Positions 24,555 to 33,204 of a stretch of 53,115 nt of DNA are shown one piece after another. A program made the translations under genes and the position numbers. The first letter of the stretch is position 1; each line of letters starts with the position of its first letter. Source of the DNA: Pseudomonas helleri (lineage in GTDB: Bacteria; Pseudomonadota; Gammaproteobacteria; Pseudomonadales; Pseudomonadaceae); contig NZ_WIWC01000036.1 of NCBI RefSeq assembly GCF_009600315.1, forward strand, positions 1 through 53,115. The letters are read 5' to 3'. The notes beneath the pieces are model-generated. The model saw nothing but the letters and a program-made list of their open reading frames with translations, was not told where the DNA came from and ran no database searches.

Positions 24555-25259
24555 TTAGGCCAGCGCCACAAACATTTCCTGCACGTCGTCCTGCTCTTCA
24601 AGTTTGGCCAGAAACTCTTGAACTTCGGCCATTTGCTCGTCACTCAAACCAATCACCGGATTTTTTGGCAAATAACCCAGTTTGGCCGACAACACCGTGA
24701 AATCCTGTTCTGGCAAAGCCTTCTGCACCGCATCGAGGTCGCTTGGGTCAGTGATGAACAAGGTTGTGCCTTCTTCCTCACCCTCTTCAAAATCCTGAGC
24801 GCCAGCTTCAATCGCTGCCATCTCGGGATCGGCGTCCGGGGTGTCCGGCTTGGCTTCAATCATGCCCACATGATTGAAATCCCAGGCAACCGAGCCCGAA
24901 GCACCCAACTGGCCTTTACGGAAGGCAACGCGAATCTCGGCGACGGTTCGGTTGATGTTATCAGTCAGGCACTCAATGATCAGCGGCACCTGATGCGGGG
25001 CAAAACCTTCATACGTCACACGATGGTATTGCACAGCCTCAGTACCAATACCCGCGCCTTTATTGATCGCACGCTTGATGGTGTCAGCCGGCATCGAAGC
25101 CTTTTTGGCTTGCTCGTACACCAGACGCAAGTGCGAATTCATGTCCGGATCGGCGCCATTACGCGCAGCAACTGTCAGTTCCTTGGCCAGCTTGCCAAAG
25201 ATCTTGCCGCGGCTATTGGCGGCGTCTGCTTTGTGTTTAACCTTCCACTGTGCGCCCAT
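24555..25259 (-). CDS. YebC/PmpR-family (YeeN-type) protein
   Basis: The 234-residue protein belongs to the YebC/TACO1 family. The family includes DNA-binding regulators such as PmpR, and members have recently been tied to ribosome function at proline stretches. It has the N-terminal 'GAQWKVKHKADAANSRGKIFGKLAKEL' region and the conserved 'MPADTIKRAINKG' helix, then the acidic second domain. The slightly shorter length and the 'MGAQWKVKHKA' start (in place of 'MAGHSKW') point to the YeeN-type second paralogue rather than the copy beside ruvC. It appears to be monocistronic. The family is certain; the function of this paralogue is not. Confidence 0.9.
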   Translation of the reverse strand: MGAQWKVKHKADAANSRGKIFGKLAKELTVAARNGADPDMNSHLRLVYEQAKKASMPADTIKRAINKGAGIGTEAVQYHRVTYEGFAPHQVPLIIECLTDNINRTVAEIRVAFRKGQLGASGSVAWDFNHVGMIEAKPDTPDADPEMAAIEAGAQDFEEGEEEGTTLFITDPSDLDAVQKALPEQDFTVLSAKLGYLPKNPVIGLSDEQMAEVQEFLAKLEEQDDVQEMFVALA

Positions 25260-25369
25260 GCTTACTCTCTCAATCTACTGTGTCGTGGCGTGTTCACCGC
25301 CAAATGGCCGCAAGTTTATACGCCAGAGACTCGCCAATCGACCAAAAAATAAAGAGGCGCGTGTATTTA

Positions 25370-26227
25370 TCATTGCGCCATCGTCATAAATGCATCGATC
25401 AGACGTAAATCCGCCCGACGCTCCAGGCAGCCCAGCATATGCGTGTTAATCAGCCCTTCACCCTTGATCGGCAAAGCTTTGACACGGGGGTCATGGCTCA
25501 CTTCGACAGATGACACGATGCCAATCCCCAATTGGGCAGCCACGGCTTCGCTCACGGCTTCACGGCTGTCCAGTTCCAGTAATACCCTGGGCGTCACACC
25601 CGCAGTTTTGCAGGCCAAGTCAAAGGTTCGTCGAGTGATGGACGTGGGTTCACGTAGCACCATGATCACGTTAACCAACTGCGCAATATCAAGATCTTGC
25701 TTCAACGCCGACCAAGGATGATTGGCGGGCACCAGTGCACAGATTCGCGACTCCGCTATTTGGCGCAGGGTTAGGCCTTTGCGCGGCTCAACCTCTGTTA
25801 GAACCGCCACGTCGACGTGCTCGCCAAGCAGGGCAGTCAGAGTCTCCTGTGCATTGCCCAAACGTAAATTGACGGTGACCCCAGGGTATTGCTCCCGCAG
25901 TCTGGCCAACAGAGGCATCACAAGGTGCGGTCCATCGGCAGCGACTTCCAGCCGCCCTGTGAGCAACTGGCGATTGGCCTCGAGCATCACCTGCGCTTCA
26001 TCCACCAGACCGAACATGGCGCGGGTAATCGCAGCCAGTTTTGTGCCCTCCTCGGTCAACTCCACCCGCCGAGCCGTTCGCCTGAGTAAGGTGATCTGAT
26101 AATGCTCTTCAAGCGCTTTGACATGCCCGGTGACTGCAGGCTGACTGATAAACAATCGAGCAGCTGCACGGGTAAAACTGCCCTCTCGAGCAACGGCATC
26201 GAAGGCCCGCAATTGAAACAAATTCAT
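25370..26227 (-). CDS. LysR-family regulator, probably of phnWX
   Basis: The 285-residue protein has a LysR helix-turn-helix at residues 1-60 ('QLRAFDAVAREGSFTRAAA', 'SQPAVTGHVKALEEHYQITLLRR') and the effector-binding domain after it. The start at 26227 matches the usual LysR beginning 'MNLFQLRAF'; the frame continues 20 codons upstream with unlikely sequence. It is divergent from phnW across a 113-bp region, so it very probably regulates the 2-aminoethylphosphonate genes (a PhnR-type role). A widely spaced inverted repeat, GGCATAA (26251-26257) and TTATGCC (26296-26302), lies between the two genes and is a candidate binding site. Confidence 0.88.
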   Translation of the reverse strand: MNLFQLRAFDAVAREGSFTRAAARLFISQPAVTGHVKALEEHYQITLLRRTARRVELTEEGTKLAAITRAMFGLVDEAQVMLEANRQLLTGRLEVAADGPHLVMPLLARLREQYPGVTVNLRLGNAQETLTALLGEHVDVAVLTEVEPRKGLTLRQIAESRICALVPANHPWSALKQDLDIAQLVNVIMVLREPTSITRRTFDLACKTAGVTPRVLLELDSREAVSEAVAAQLGIGIVSSVEVSHDPRVKALPIKGEGLINTHMLGCLERRADLRLIDAFMTMAQ

Positions 26228-26340
26228 TCGTATAAGCCTCACTGATAGCTGGCATAACAACAAACAATTTGATTGATGACAACTCAAACTGCAATTTATG
26301 CCGTGTATTCAGTAGCCTTCACCGCGTTGAGGAATCACGA

Positions 26341-27450
26341 ATGAGCACTGTAGCGCCGATCCTGCTGACCCCTGGCCCTCTGACAACTTCGGCACGGACT
26401 CGCCGCGCCATGATGGTCGACTGGGGATCATGGGATGACTCTTTCAACCAATTGACTGCCCGCGTGTGCCAACAATTAGTGACCATCATTAACGGCGCAG
26501 ACAGTCATCACTGTGTGCCCTTGCAAGGCAGCGGAACCTTCGCGGTTGAAGCGGCCATCGGCACATTGGTGCCGCGCGATGGCCATGTATTGGTACTGAT
26601 TAACGGTGCTTACGGTAAACGCTTGGCCAAAATCTGTGAGGTACTGGGCCGTCGCTTCAGCACCTATGAAACAGCCGAAGATCAACCCACCACCGCCAGC
26701 GACGTTGAACGGTTATTAAGGGCGAACCCAAGCATCACTCATGTGGCACTCATCCACTGTGAAACCAGCACGGGAATTCTTAATCCGCTTGCAGACATTT
26801 CCATGGTCGTCGCTCATCACGGTAAAGGCCTGATCATCGACGCCATGAGCTCCTTTGGCGCCTTGCCCATCGACGCACAAAAAATCCCCTTCGACGCACT
26901 GATTGCTGCCTCCGGTAAATGCATGGAAGGTGCCCCGGGGATGGGGTTTGTCTTTGCCCATAAAACATCACTCGCCAACGCTGCCGGTCGTTCGCACTCA
27001 TTGGCGATGGACTTGCACGACCAACACGCCTACATGGCGAAAACCGGACAATGGCGTTTTACCCCACCCACTCACGTGGTGGCCGCCTTGCACGAAGCGC
27101 TGGTGCAATACCACGAAGAAGGGGGGTTGCCCGGACGATACAAACGCTATGCCGCTAACTGCCAGACGCTGCTCGACGGCATGGCCCGACTCGGCATCCG
27201 CAGCTTTCTGCCCGACGCGATTCAGGCGCCTATTATCGTCACCTTTCACGCTCCAAAGGATTCGCGCTATCAATTCAAAGCCTTTTACGAGCGAGTCAAA
27301 GCCAAAGGTTTCATCCTCTATCCAGGCAAATTAACCGAGGTCGAGACTTTCCGCGTGGGCTGCATCGGCCACGTCAGCCCGCACGACATGCAGGCCGCCG
27401 TGAACGCCATCGGCGAGGTTTTAAAAGAAATGGAAGTGCAGCATTTCTAA
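26341..27450 (+). CDS. phnW: 2-Aminoethylphosphonate:pyruvate transaminase
   Basis: PhnW is a PLP enzyme moving the amino group of 2-aminoethylphosphonate to pyruvate, giving phosphonoacetaldehyde and alanine. The 369-residue length is typical. It begins 'ILLTPGPLTTSARTRRAM', has 'VPLQGSGTFAVEAA', 'IIDAMSSFGALPID' and the PLP-binding Lys193 in 'AASGKCMEGAPG'. The start at 26341 follows a GAGGAA ribosome-binding site; 24 upstream in-frame codons look non-coding. phnX follows 67 bp downstream, completing the pathway to acetaldehyde and phosphate. Confidence 0.95.
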   Translation: MSTVAPILLTPGPLTTSARTRRAMMVDWGSWDDSFNQLTARVCQQLVTIINGADSHHCVPLQGSGTFAVEAAIGTLVPRDGHVLVLINGAYGKRLAKICEVLGRRFSTYETAEDQPTTASDVERLLRANPSITHVALIHCETSTGILNPLADISMVVAHHGKGLIIDAMSSFGALPIDAQKIPFDALIAASGKCMEGAPGMGFVFAHKTSLANAAGRSHSLAMDLHDQHAYMAKTGQWRFTPPTHVVAALHEALVQYHEEGGLPGRYKRYAANCQTLLDGMARLGIRSFLPDAIQAPIIVTFHAPKDSRYQFKAFYERVKAKGFILYPGKLTEVETFRVGCIGHVSPHDMQAAVNAIGEVLKEMEVQHF

Positions 27451-27517
27451 TCGCATTGCCTTTTGGCAGGGCATTATTTTCCATACAGCACAGCCCGATC
27501 ACACAGGATTTACCAAC

Positions 27518-28345
27518 ATGAACTACACCAACCCCAGCAAGATTCAAGCCGCCATCCTCGACTGGGCGGGTACGGTGGTCGACTTTGGCTCGTTTGCACC
27601 GACACAGATTTTTGTCGAAGCGTTTGCCGAGTTCGACGTGCAGGTTTCCATTGAAGAAGCACGTGGACCGATGGGCATGGGGAAGTGGGACCACATTCGC
27701 ACCCTGTGTGACCAGCCGCAGATTACCGAACGCTATAAAAAAGTATTCGGCCGCGCACCGACTGACGAAGATGTCACCGCCATCTACGAGCGCTTTATGC
27801 CGCTACAAATCGAAAAAATCGCTGAGCATTCAGCACTGATTCCCGGTGCACTGCAAGCCATCGCTGCACTGCGTGAACAAGGCATCAAAATAGGGTCCTG
27901 CTCGGGTTATCCGGCCCAAGTAATGGCCAAAGTTGTCGAACTGGCGGCTACTAACGGCTACATTGCCGATCACGTCGTAGCCACCGACGACGTTCCAAAT
28001 GGTCGCCCTTGGCCCGCTCAAGCATTAGCTAATGTCATCGCACTGGGTATTGATGACGTGGCTGCCTGCGTCAAGGTCGATGACACGACGCCGGGTATCC
28101 TCGAAGGACGCCGAGCTGGCATGTGGACTGTGGCGCTGCTGTTTTCCGGCAACGCACTGGGCCTGACCTATGCGCAATATCAGGCGCTGGATGCCAAGAC
28201 GCTGATCGCGGAGCGCACGCGCATTCATGAGCTGTTCCGAAACTCGCAGCCGCACTATTTGATCGACACCATCGCCGATCTGCCGCAGGTGATAGCTGAC
28301 ATCAACCTACGCCTTAGCAAGGGTGAGATGCCACAGAGCAGTTGA
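27518..28345 (+). CDS. phnX: Phosphonoacetaldehyde hydrolase (phosphonatase)
   Basis: PhnX is a HAD-superfamily enzyme that splits the C-P bond of phosphonoacetaldehyde to acetaldehyde and phosphate. The 275-residue length fits. The nucleophile Asp15 lies in 'AILDWAGTVVD', the Schiff-base Lys56 in 'GPMGMGKWDHI', and the second HAD motif 'GSCSGYPAQVM' and third motif 'KVDDTTPGILEG' are visible. The Lys in the cap region is the specific mark of phosphonatase. It is the second gene of the phnWX unit; no transporter genes for the substrate adjoin. Confidence 0.95.
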   Translation: MNYTNPSKIQAAILDWAGTVVDFGSFAPTQIFVEAFAEFDVQVSIEEARGPMGMGKWDHIRTLCDQPQITERYKKVFGRAPTDEDVTAIYERFMPLQIEKIAEHSALIPGALQAIAALREQGIKIGSCSGYPAQVMAKVVELAATNGYIADHVVATDDVPNGRPWPAQALANVIALGIDDVAACVKVDDTTPGILEGRRAGMWTVALLFSGNALGLTYAQYQALDAKTLIAERTRIHELFRNSQPHYLIDTIADLPQVIADINLRLSKGEMPQSS

Positions 28346-28361
28346 CTGAAAAAGACCGCTC

Positions 28362-28390
28362 CAAGCTGCAAGTTTAAAGCTCGCAGCTTG
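28362..28390. repeat. REP-like hairpin between phnX and the FMN reductase gene
   Basis: CAAGCTGC (28362-28369) pairs with GCAGCTTG (28383-28390) around a 13-nt interior with a further AG/CT pair. The 'CAAGCTGCAAG' wording resembles a widespread Pseudomonas intergenic repeat. It lies between convergent genes. Confidence 0.55.
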
Positions 28391-28401
28391 TAGCCTGCCC
28401 C

Positions 28402-28962
28402 TCAGCCTTTCTGCTGACGTTCAACCCATTTGGCGTATGCATCGATAAAATTTTGCAGAAACGGTCGGGTTTTCTCCGACAATTTGCCTGATTCGTCAAA
28501 GGCTGCACCTGCACCGCCCAGATAAGCTTCTGGCTGTTGCATGCACGGAACATCCAGAAACACCAACGACTGGCGTAAATGATGGTTAGCCCCAAAGCCG
28601 CCAATTGCACCCGGCGAAACACTGATCACAGCACCCGGCTTGCCACTGAATGCACTTTGCCCATAAGGGCGTGATCCCACATCAATGGCATTTTTTAACG
28701 CGCCCGGCACGGAACGGTTGTACTCGGGCGTCACAAAAAGCACGGCATCGGCGCTTCGCAACTGATCACGAAAGGCGGTGTAAGTCGCCGGTGGTGGCGT
28801 GACATCAATGTCTTCGTTATACAACGCCAGCTCGCCAATTTCGACGATGTGCAGCTTTAGAGAGGGCGGCGCCAGTTCAGCCAGCGCAAGGGCGATTTTG
28901 CGATTGATGGAATCCTTTCTCAAACTGCCGACCAACACGGCCACGCTGTAGACCTTGCTCAT
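28402..28962 (-). CDS. NADPH-dependent FMN reductase family protein
   Basis: The 186-residue protein is a flavodoxin-fold NAD(P)H:FMN reductase or quinone reductase of the ChrR/ArsH-like group. It shows the phosphate-binding loop 'GSLRKDSINRKIA' at the start, 'FVTPEYNRSVPGALKNAID' in the middle, and 'SPGAIGGFGANHHLRQ' toward the end. The start was put at the ATG at 28962, which has AGGTG upstream; a GTG three codons earlier is possible. The acceptor could be flavin, quinone or a metal oxyanion; sequence alone does not decide. It is monocistronic. Confidence 0.87.
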   Translation of the reverse strand: MSKVYSVAVLVGSLRKDSINRKIALALAELAPPSLKLHIVEIGELALYNEDIDVTPPPATYTAFRDQLRSADAVLFVTPEYNRSVPGALKNAIDVGSRPYGQSAFSGKPGAVISVSPGAIGGFGANHHLRQSLVFLDVPCMQQPEAYLGGAGAAFDESGKLSEKTRPFLQNFIDAYAKWVERQQKG

Positions 28963-29157
28963 GGAAAACACCTAGTCTGTGATTGTAGGACCTTAGTTAT
29001 AGATGATCGGACGCATTTCTTGCACCCCAATTCACCCGATCAGCCCCCAAGCCTGTAAAGTAGCCAGACTATTTTTTTCACATGGCTAAACTTCCCCTGC
29101 TGATCAACGGTCTACAGAGCCGCAAATTGGGTGTTTATCTCCAGAGGTTCTCTACAA

Positions 29158-29379
29158 ATGGCGGCAGTTCTAGTTGGGCAATTTCATGCAAGAGACGCGG
29201 AAGGTCGTGTCTACTCGGTGCATGAGTTTGAAAATTCCGAAGCGACAGGTGAACAACCCGCAATAACCTACAAATTGGCGATTGGCGATCGTGTCAAAAA
29301 GATCGATGAGGATCATTACGAACTCGTTCAATCAGGTGTTAACCTGATTCGCGACCCGGCTCCAGTGGTCACGGCTTAA
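29158..29379 (+). CDS. Small hypothetical protein
   Basis: I do not recognise this 73-residue product. It has no signal peptide. The sequence is rich in beta-forming residues with regularly placed charged residues, for example 'DAEGRVYSVHEFEN' and 'KLAIGDRVKKIDEDHYELV'. The second segment reads like a short beta-barrel strand set often seen in small Pseudomonas proteins of unknown role. The ATG at 29158 follows AGAGG at a somewhat long spacing; a GTG at 29131 would add nine residues. It stands alone between divergent and parallel neighbours. Confidence 0.6.
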   Translation: MAAVLVGQFHARDAEGRVYSVHEFENSEATGEQPAITYKLAIGDRVKKIDEDHYELVQSGVNLIRDPAPVVTA

Positions 29380-29473
29380 CCTGTTTGTCCGGCATAGCGC
29401 TGAAGTCACAGGATGAGACTTGGGTCAGGCTTCGCAACGCTGAAACCTCATCTGCTGAACATGGACTTCACCC

Positions 29474-30385
29474 ATGCGTTTACGCCATATCGAAGTGATT
29501 CAGGCTATTTTGCAAACGGGCAGCCTCGCCCATGCCGGCGAATTGCTGCAATTGCCGATAGCCACCGTCAGCGCCACGCTTCATGAGGCCGAGCAACAGC
29601 TCGGCCTCATGCTGTTCGCCAATGTCCGCGGCCGTCTTCAAGCCACCCGTGAAACGCTTCAGTTACAACCCCTTGCCAACCAGCTCTATCTGGATTTCGA
29701 ACCTTTGCGCCGCCTTGGCGATGCATTGCGTCAACCTATGGCCGCGCCATTGCGCGTGGCCTGCAGCGAAACGTTGGCGCAACCCTTACTGCCTCAAAAC
29801 ATCGCTGCGCTAAGACGCCGTTTTCCTGATACCCCAACGACGTTAAGCAGTCAGCCATTGACTGAGATCGTACGCCGCCTGCTGATGGATGAAGCCGATG
29901 TCGGTTTTAGTCTGAGTCCTTGCGAGCATTCAGGCGTCGACAACCACACATTGGCTCAAGGCAAAGTGCAGCTGCTGGCTCCCCATGGCTGGTTATCCCC
30001 CAAGCAAAAATACATTGCCCTGCACGATCTGGCCGGGCAATCAATGATCGGCTTGCTTGAGCCCGATCCCCTGAGCCGATTGCTCGACAGCAAGTTGCAA
30101 GCTGTGCACCCTGTGCCGGTGATCAACATTCAGGTTCAGAGCTATCAAATGGTGCGCAGTATGGTGGAAGCGGGCGAAGGGCTGGCACTGGTTGACCCGT
30201 TTACTGCCGTAGGCGCTAAAAAAAGCGGCCTGGATGTCTGCCCACTGTCACCGGCCATCGCGGTGTCGCTGTATGCGCTGACACCCAAAGGCACTGTTAT
30301 CAGCCCCGCCCTGTCGGCATTGCTGGACATCACGCGGCAAAAGGCTGAAAGCTTGCTGGCCGATCAGGGGCTGGTGACGCTTTAA
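29474..30385 (+). CDS. LysR-family transcriptional regulator
   Basis: The 303-residue protein has a LysR DNA-binding domain ('RLRHIEVIQAILQTGSLAHA' onward, residues 2-60) and an effector domain of the CysB/ArgP-like outline. The helix-turn-helix recognition region reads 'IATVSATLHEAEQQLGLMLF', where the standard 'SQPAVS' is replaced. No divergent target gene is obvious: the upstream small gene runs the same way and the downstream GNAT gene is convergent. Regulated genes and inducer are unknown. Confidence 0.82.
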   Translation: MRLRHIEVIQAILQTGSLAHAGELLQLPIATVSATLHEAEQQLGLMLFANVRGRLQATRETLQLQPLANQLYLDFEPLRRLGDALRQPMAAPLRVACSETLAQPLLPQNIAALRRRFPDTPTTLSSQPLTEIVRRLLMDEADVGFSLSPCEHSGVDNHTLAQGKVQLLAPHGWLSPKQKYIALHDLAGQSMIGLLEPDPLSRLLDSKLQAVHPVPVINIQVQSYQMVRSMVEAGEGLALVDPFTAVGAKKSGLDVCPLSPAIAVSLYALTPKGTVISPALSALLDITRQKAESLLADQGLVTL

Positions 30386-30411
30386 CCTGCGAATGATGGC
30401 GAACATTAACT

Positions 30412-30465
30412 CGTAGTCGCTGTCGCGCAGCGCGAGGCTGCGATCAACCGCAAAGCGGTCACGTC
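30412..30465. repeat. REP-like element after the LysR gene
   Basis: The stretch contains the hairpin TCGCG-CAG-CGCGA (30423-30435) followed by 'GGCTGCGATC' and a second small hairpin ('ACCGCAAAGCGGT'). Its 'GTAGTCGCTG...GGCTGCGATC' wording resembles REP elements found between Pseudomonas genes. It separates two convergent genes. Confidence 0.55.
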
Positions 30466-30470
30466 CACGC

Positions 30471-31034
30471 TCACTCGAACAGCAAATACCAAAAAATCGC
30501 CACTTCGCGAGTCTGTGGATCAATGCCTCGATAGCGTAAACGATCAATACCGCCCACCTGATACCCGCAGCGTTCATACAAGCGACAAGCGCCAATATTG
30601 TTGTTTTGGGTCTCGAGCATGATACCCGGCAGGTTTTTCTTAAGACTCCAGAATTTGACCACATCCAGCAAGGACTTGGCCACGCCATAACGGCGAGCAC
30701 GGGCCGCGACAGCCAACTCATCGACATGGGCAAAGCCGTTCCAGTTAGTGCTTACAACAACATGCCCAACTGCTTCACCGTCAAGATAAGCCATGAAAAT
30801 GGCACTGTCGGCCCCTCCGAGATAGCTCGCGAACTCATCAGGGTCGATGCCGTAACACTTGCGGTACGGCGTGATCGTTTCCAAAGGCCAGTGCTCGACC
30901 TTTTTATTTTGATCGACGTGTGCGTACGCTTTCACATCAAAACTGAAATCATTGCCCCACACATAGGGGGCAAATCCTTCATCAGCCAGCCGTACCGAAA
31001 CCTCAGGGTCCTTGGGGTGCATAACCAGGTACAT
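30471..31034 (-). CDS. GNAT family N-acetyltransferase, streptothricin acetyltransferase-like
   Basis: The 187-residue protein has the GNAT core: 'AVGHVVVSTNWNGFAHVDELAVAARARRYGVAKSLLD' over separate strands, with the acetyl-CoA loop 'ARRYGVAKSL', then 'GIMLETQNNNIGACRLYERCGYQVGG'. The last motif and the 'FWYLLFE' ending recall streptothricin acetyltransferase-type enzymes, but that substrate is only a possibility. The ATG at 31034 with AGGA upstream was preferred over a start nine codons earlier. It follows dnaQ on the same strand after 48 bp, so it may be co-transcribed with rnhA-dnaQ. Confidence 0.8.
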   Translation of the reverse strand: MYLVMHPKDPEVSVRLADEGFAPYVWGNDFSFDVKAYAHVDQNKKVEHWPLETITPYRKCYGIDPDEFASYLGGADSAIFMAYLDGEAVGHVVVSTNWNGFAHVDELAVAARARRYGVAKSLLDVVKFWSLKKNLPGIMLETQNNNIGACRLYERCGYQVGGIDRLRYRGIDPQTREVAIFWYLLFE

Positions 31035-31082
31035 GAACAATCCTTTTCTGTCGCGAGACACTGCCCTGGATTCAACTCAAGG

Positions 31083-31841
31083 CTATTGCAACGTTTGGCC
31101 CTTGGCGTCGAGAAGCTGAGCCCATAACGACGGCGAACCCGCTGCTTTTGCAATCACGTCGAGGCGAGCCGCGTGTTCTGCCAACTCCGCTTCACTTGCA
31201 CGAATGATCCGACCCGGCTGACGATCGGCCGCCAAGCGACGAATTTCAGTGGCCAGATTGCCCGAACCCTCGCCAGAACCATTGCCGTCCGAAGCGTTAC
31301 CCGCCAGCGACAGGCTGGTTTGGCCACCCGTCATGGTCAGGTAAACGTCAGCCAAAATCTCGGAGTCGAGCAAAGCGCCGTGTAATTCACGACCCGAGTT
31401 GTCGACACCATAGCGTTTGCACAACGCATCCAGGCTGTTGCGCTGCCCCGGGTGTCGCGCTCGCGCCATCATCAACGTATCGAGGATGGTGCAGTGTTGA
31501 GTGAGGTCAGCCCGGTCGGTCTGACCGATCAGGGCAAACTCGTTATTCAGAAAGCCCACGTCAAACGCAGCGTTATGAATGATCAGTTGCGCGCCCTTGA
31601 TGAACTCAAAAAACTCGTCGGCCACTTCTGCGAATCGCGGTTTACCCACCAAAAATTCATTGGTAATACCGTGAACACCAATCGCCCCCTCGTCGCTTTC
31701 GCGGTCCGGCTGCAAGTACACGTGGAAGTGCCTGCCGGTCAGGCGACGGCCCATTAACTCGACGCAACCGATCTCGATGACCCGGTGGCCATCGGTCACC
31801 GGCATACCGGTGGTTTCGGTATCGAGTACAACGCTACGCAT
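31083..31841 (-). CDS. dnaQ: DNA polymerase III epsilon subunit (3'-5' proofreading exonuclease)
   Basis: DnaQ is the proofreading subunit of the replicative polymerase core. The 252-residue protein has the DEDDh exonuclease motifs: ExoI 'VLDTETTG' with Asp and Glu, ExoII 'IIHNAAFDVGFL', and ExoIII 'ELHGALLDSEILADVY' with the catalytic His and Asp. The C-terminal tail after residue 185 contains the region that contacts the polymerase alpha subunit. Its start overlaps the end of rnhA by 8 bp, the usual rnhA-dnaQ pairing of gamma-proteobacteria, here in tandem. Confidence 0.96.
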   Translation of the reverse strand: MRSVVLDTETTGMPVTDGHRVIEIGCVELMGRRLTGRHFHVYLQPDRESDEGAIGVHGITNEFLVGKPRFAEVADEFFEFIKGAQLIIHNAAFDVGFLNNEFALIGQTDRADLTQHCTILDTLMMARARHPGQRNSLDALCKRYGVDNSGRELHGALLDSEILADVYLTMTGGQTSLSLAGNASDGNGSGEGSGNLATEIRRLAADRQPGRIIRASEAELAEHAARLDVIAKAAGSPSLWAQLLDAKGQTLQ

Positions 31842-32286
31842 GCTTGATGCCCCTCATTTCATCCACACCGCGATTGGCCAACTGGTCTGCGCGCTCATTG
31901 CCGTAATGGCCAATATGACCGCGTACCCACTCCCACTTCACGGTATGACGATTGACTTGCTCATCGAGCAATTTCCACAAATCGGCATTTTTAACCGGCT
32001 CTTTGGCGGCGGTTTTCCAGCCACGTTTTTTCCAGTTGACCATCCACTCGGTGATGCCTTTCATCACGTACTGCGAGTCGGTCACCAGCAATACTTCGCA
32101 CGGACGCTTGAGTTCCTCCAGGCCACGAATGGCTGCCATCAGTTCCATACGGTTATTGGTGGTGTTAGGTTCTCCGCCCCACAACTCTTTCTCGACACCC
32201 TGACACACCAACAACGCCCCCCACCCGCCGGGGCCGGGATTGCCCTTGCAGGCTCCATCGGTGAACATTTCTACACTATTGCTCAT
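31834..32286 (-). CDS. rnhA: Ribonuclease HI
   Basis: RNase HI degrades the RNA strand of RNA-DNA hybrids. The 150-residue protein has all four catalytic acidic residues: Asp in 'MFTDGACKGNPGPGG', Glu in 'NRMELMAAIRGLE', Asp in 'VTDSQYVMKG' and Asp near 'NERADQLAN', with the histidine loop 'GHIGHYGNE'. The start at 32286 gives the normal N-terminus; 18 upstream codons in frame are rejected. It overlaps dnaQ and follows a methyltransferase gene. Confidence 0.96.
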   Translation of the reverse strand: MSNSVEMFTDGACKGNPGPGGWGALLVCQGVEKELWGGEPNTTNNRMELMAAIRGLEELKRPCEVLLVTDSQYVMKGITEWMVNWKKRGWKTAAKEPVKNADLWKLLDEQVNRHTVKWEWVRGHIGHYGNERADQLANRGVDEMRGIKHA

Positions 32287-32372
32287 TACACACGTTCCAG
32301 AAAAGGCTGCTACGGCCTGCCAATCAGGGATCAGCAGCACCTGGGGCCGAGTAAATTCGACCCGACATGAAA

Positions 32373-33131
32373 TTAGGGTTCAGTGTGACGCCGAGTGACC
32401 TTGGCCATCGGCAGCGGAATCAGCTTGCCCATCGGCTCACGACGTAGCGGGTTGACCGGTCGCAGGCCCACCACTATTTTGCGCGCAACCAACACATAGA
32501 AGCCGCCACCGGCCAATTGCCAGCTTCCCGCCTTGCGCTCCCAGCCCGCCAAACGGCTTTGCCAGGCGGCAGACGCCAACGGCGGACGATAGCACCCGAA
32601 GCGACGTTTCTCCAGCGCAAAGCCCAGCAAATTCAGCCAGTCGGCGACCCGGGAAGGCGAAATACAACGTGCCTTGGACAGTGCATCCTTGGCAAAAACA
32701 TGCCGCAGGCCCCAACTGCTCCAAGGGTTTATTCCCACAATCAACAAGTGTCCGCCAGGTCTCACACTGCTGGCCGCTTCGCGCAACAGGCCATGGGGCG
32801 ACAGGCAGAAATCCAGGCCATGCTGCAACACCACGACATCGGCAGCATGCTCACATAAGGGCCAGGCCTGCTCTTCACAGAAGATTTCGACGCCGGGCAA
32901 CGGCGCTCCCAAACGCACATTGCGCTGCACTTGCGCAGCCTTGGGCGGGGTGTCGGCACCGGGGCCGTAATGCACCAGATAACCGCCGAAAAAACGTCCC
33001 AGCTCGTCCTCCAACACCCGCTGCTCATCTTCAAGCAGCAACTGCCCGTGGGGACCGGACAACCAGTCTCGCGCCGCACTGATCAGCGCCAGCCATTCAG
33101 GATCGGCCTGTGCCAATACTTTATCGGTCAT
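32373..33131 (-). CDS. SAM-dependent methyltransferase (class I)
   Basis: The 252-residue protein has a methyltransferase-11-like core. The motif II/III region 'VVVLQHGLDFCLSPHGLLRE' and the post-motif 'VRPGGHLLIVGINPWSSWGLRH' are clear, while the glycine-rich motif I is poorly conserved. A gene of this type sits in the same position, next to rnhA and gloB, in P. aeruginosa. The substrate is unknown. The ATG at 33131 has a GGAGGAG ribosome-binding site; 37 upstream in-frame codons are not used. It is divergent from gloB. Confidence 0.83.
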   Translation of the reverse strand: MTDKVLAQADPEWLALISAARDWLSGPHGQLLLEDEQRVLEDELGRFFGGYLVHYGPGADTPPKAAQVQRNVRLGAPLPGVEIFCEEQAWPLCEHAADVVVLQHGLDFCLSPHGLLREAASSVRPGGHLLIVGINPWSSWGLRHVFAKDALSKARCISPSRVADWLNLLGFALEKRRFGCYRPPLASAAWQSRLAGWERKAGSWQLAGGGFYVLVARKIVVGLRPVNPLRREPMGKLIPLPMAKVTRRHTEP

Positions 33132-33204
33132 TGCTCCTCCAATTCGCCATGTGGGTATCACAGGACCTAAGATGCGCCTTTGTTTCGAACATTGGAATTG
33201 CGCC

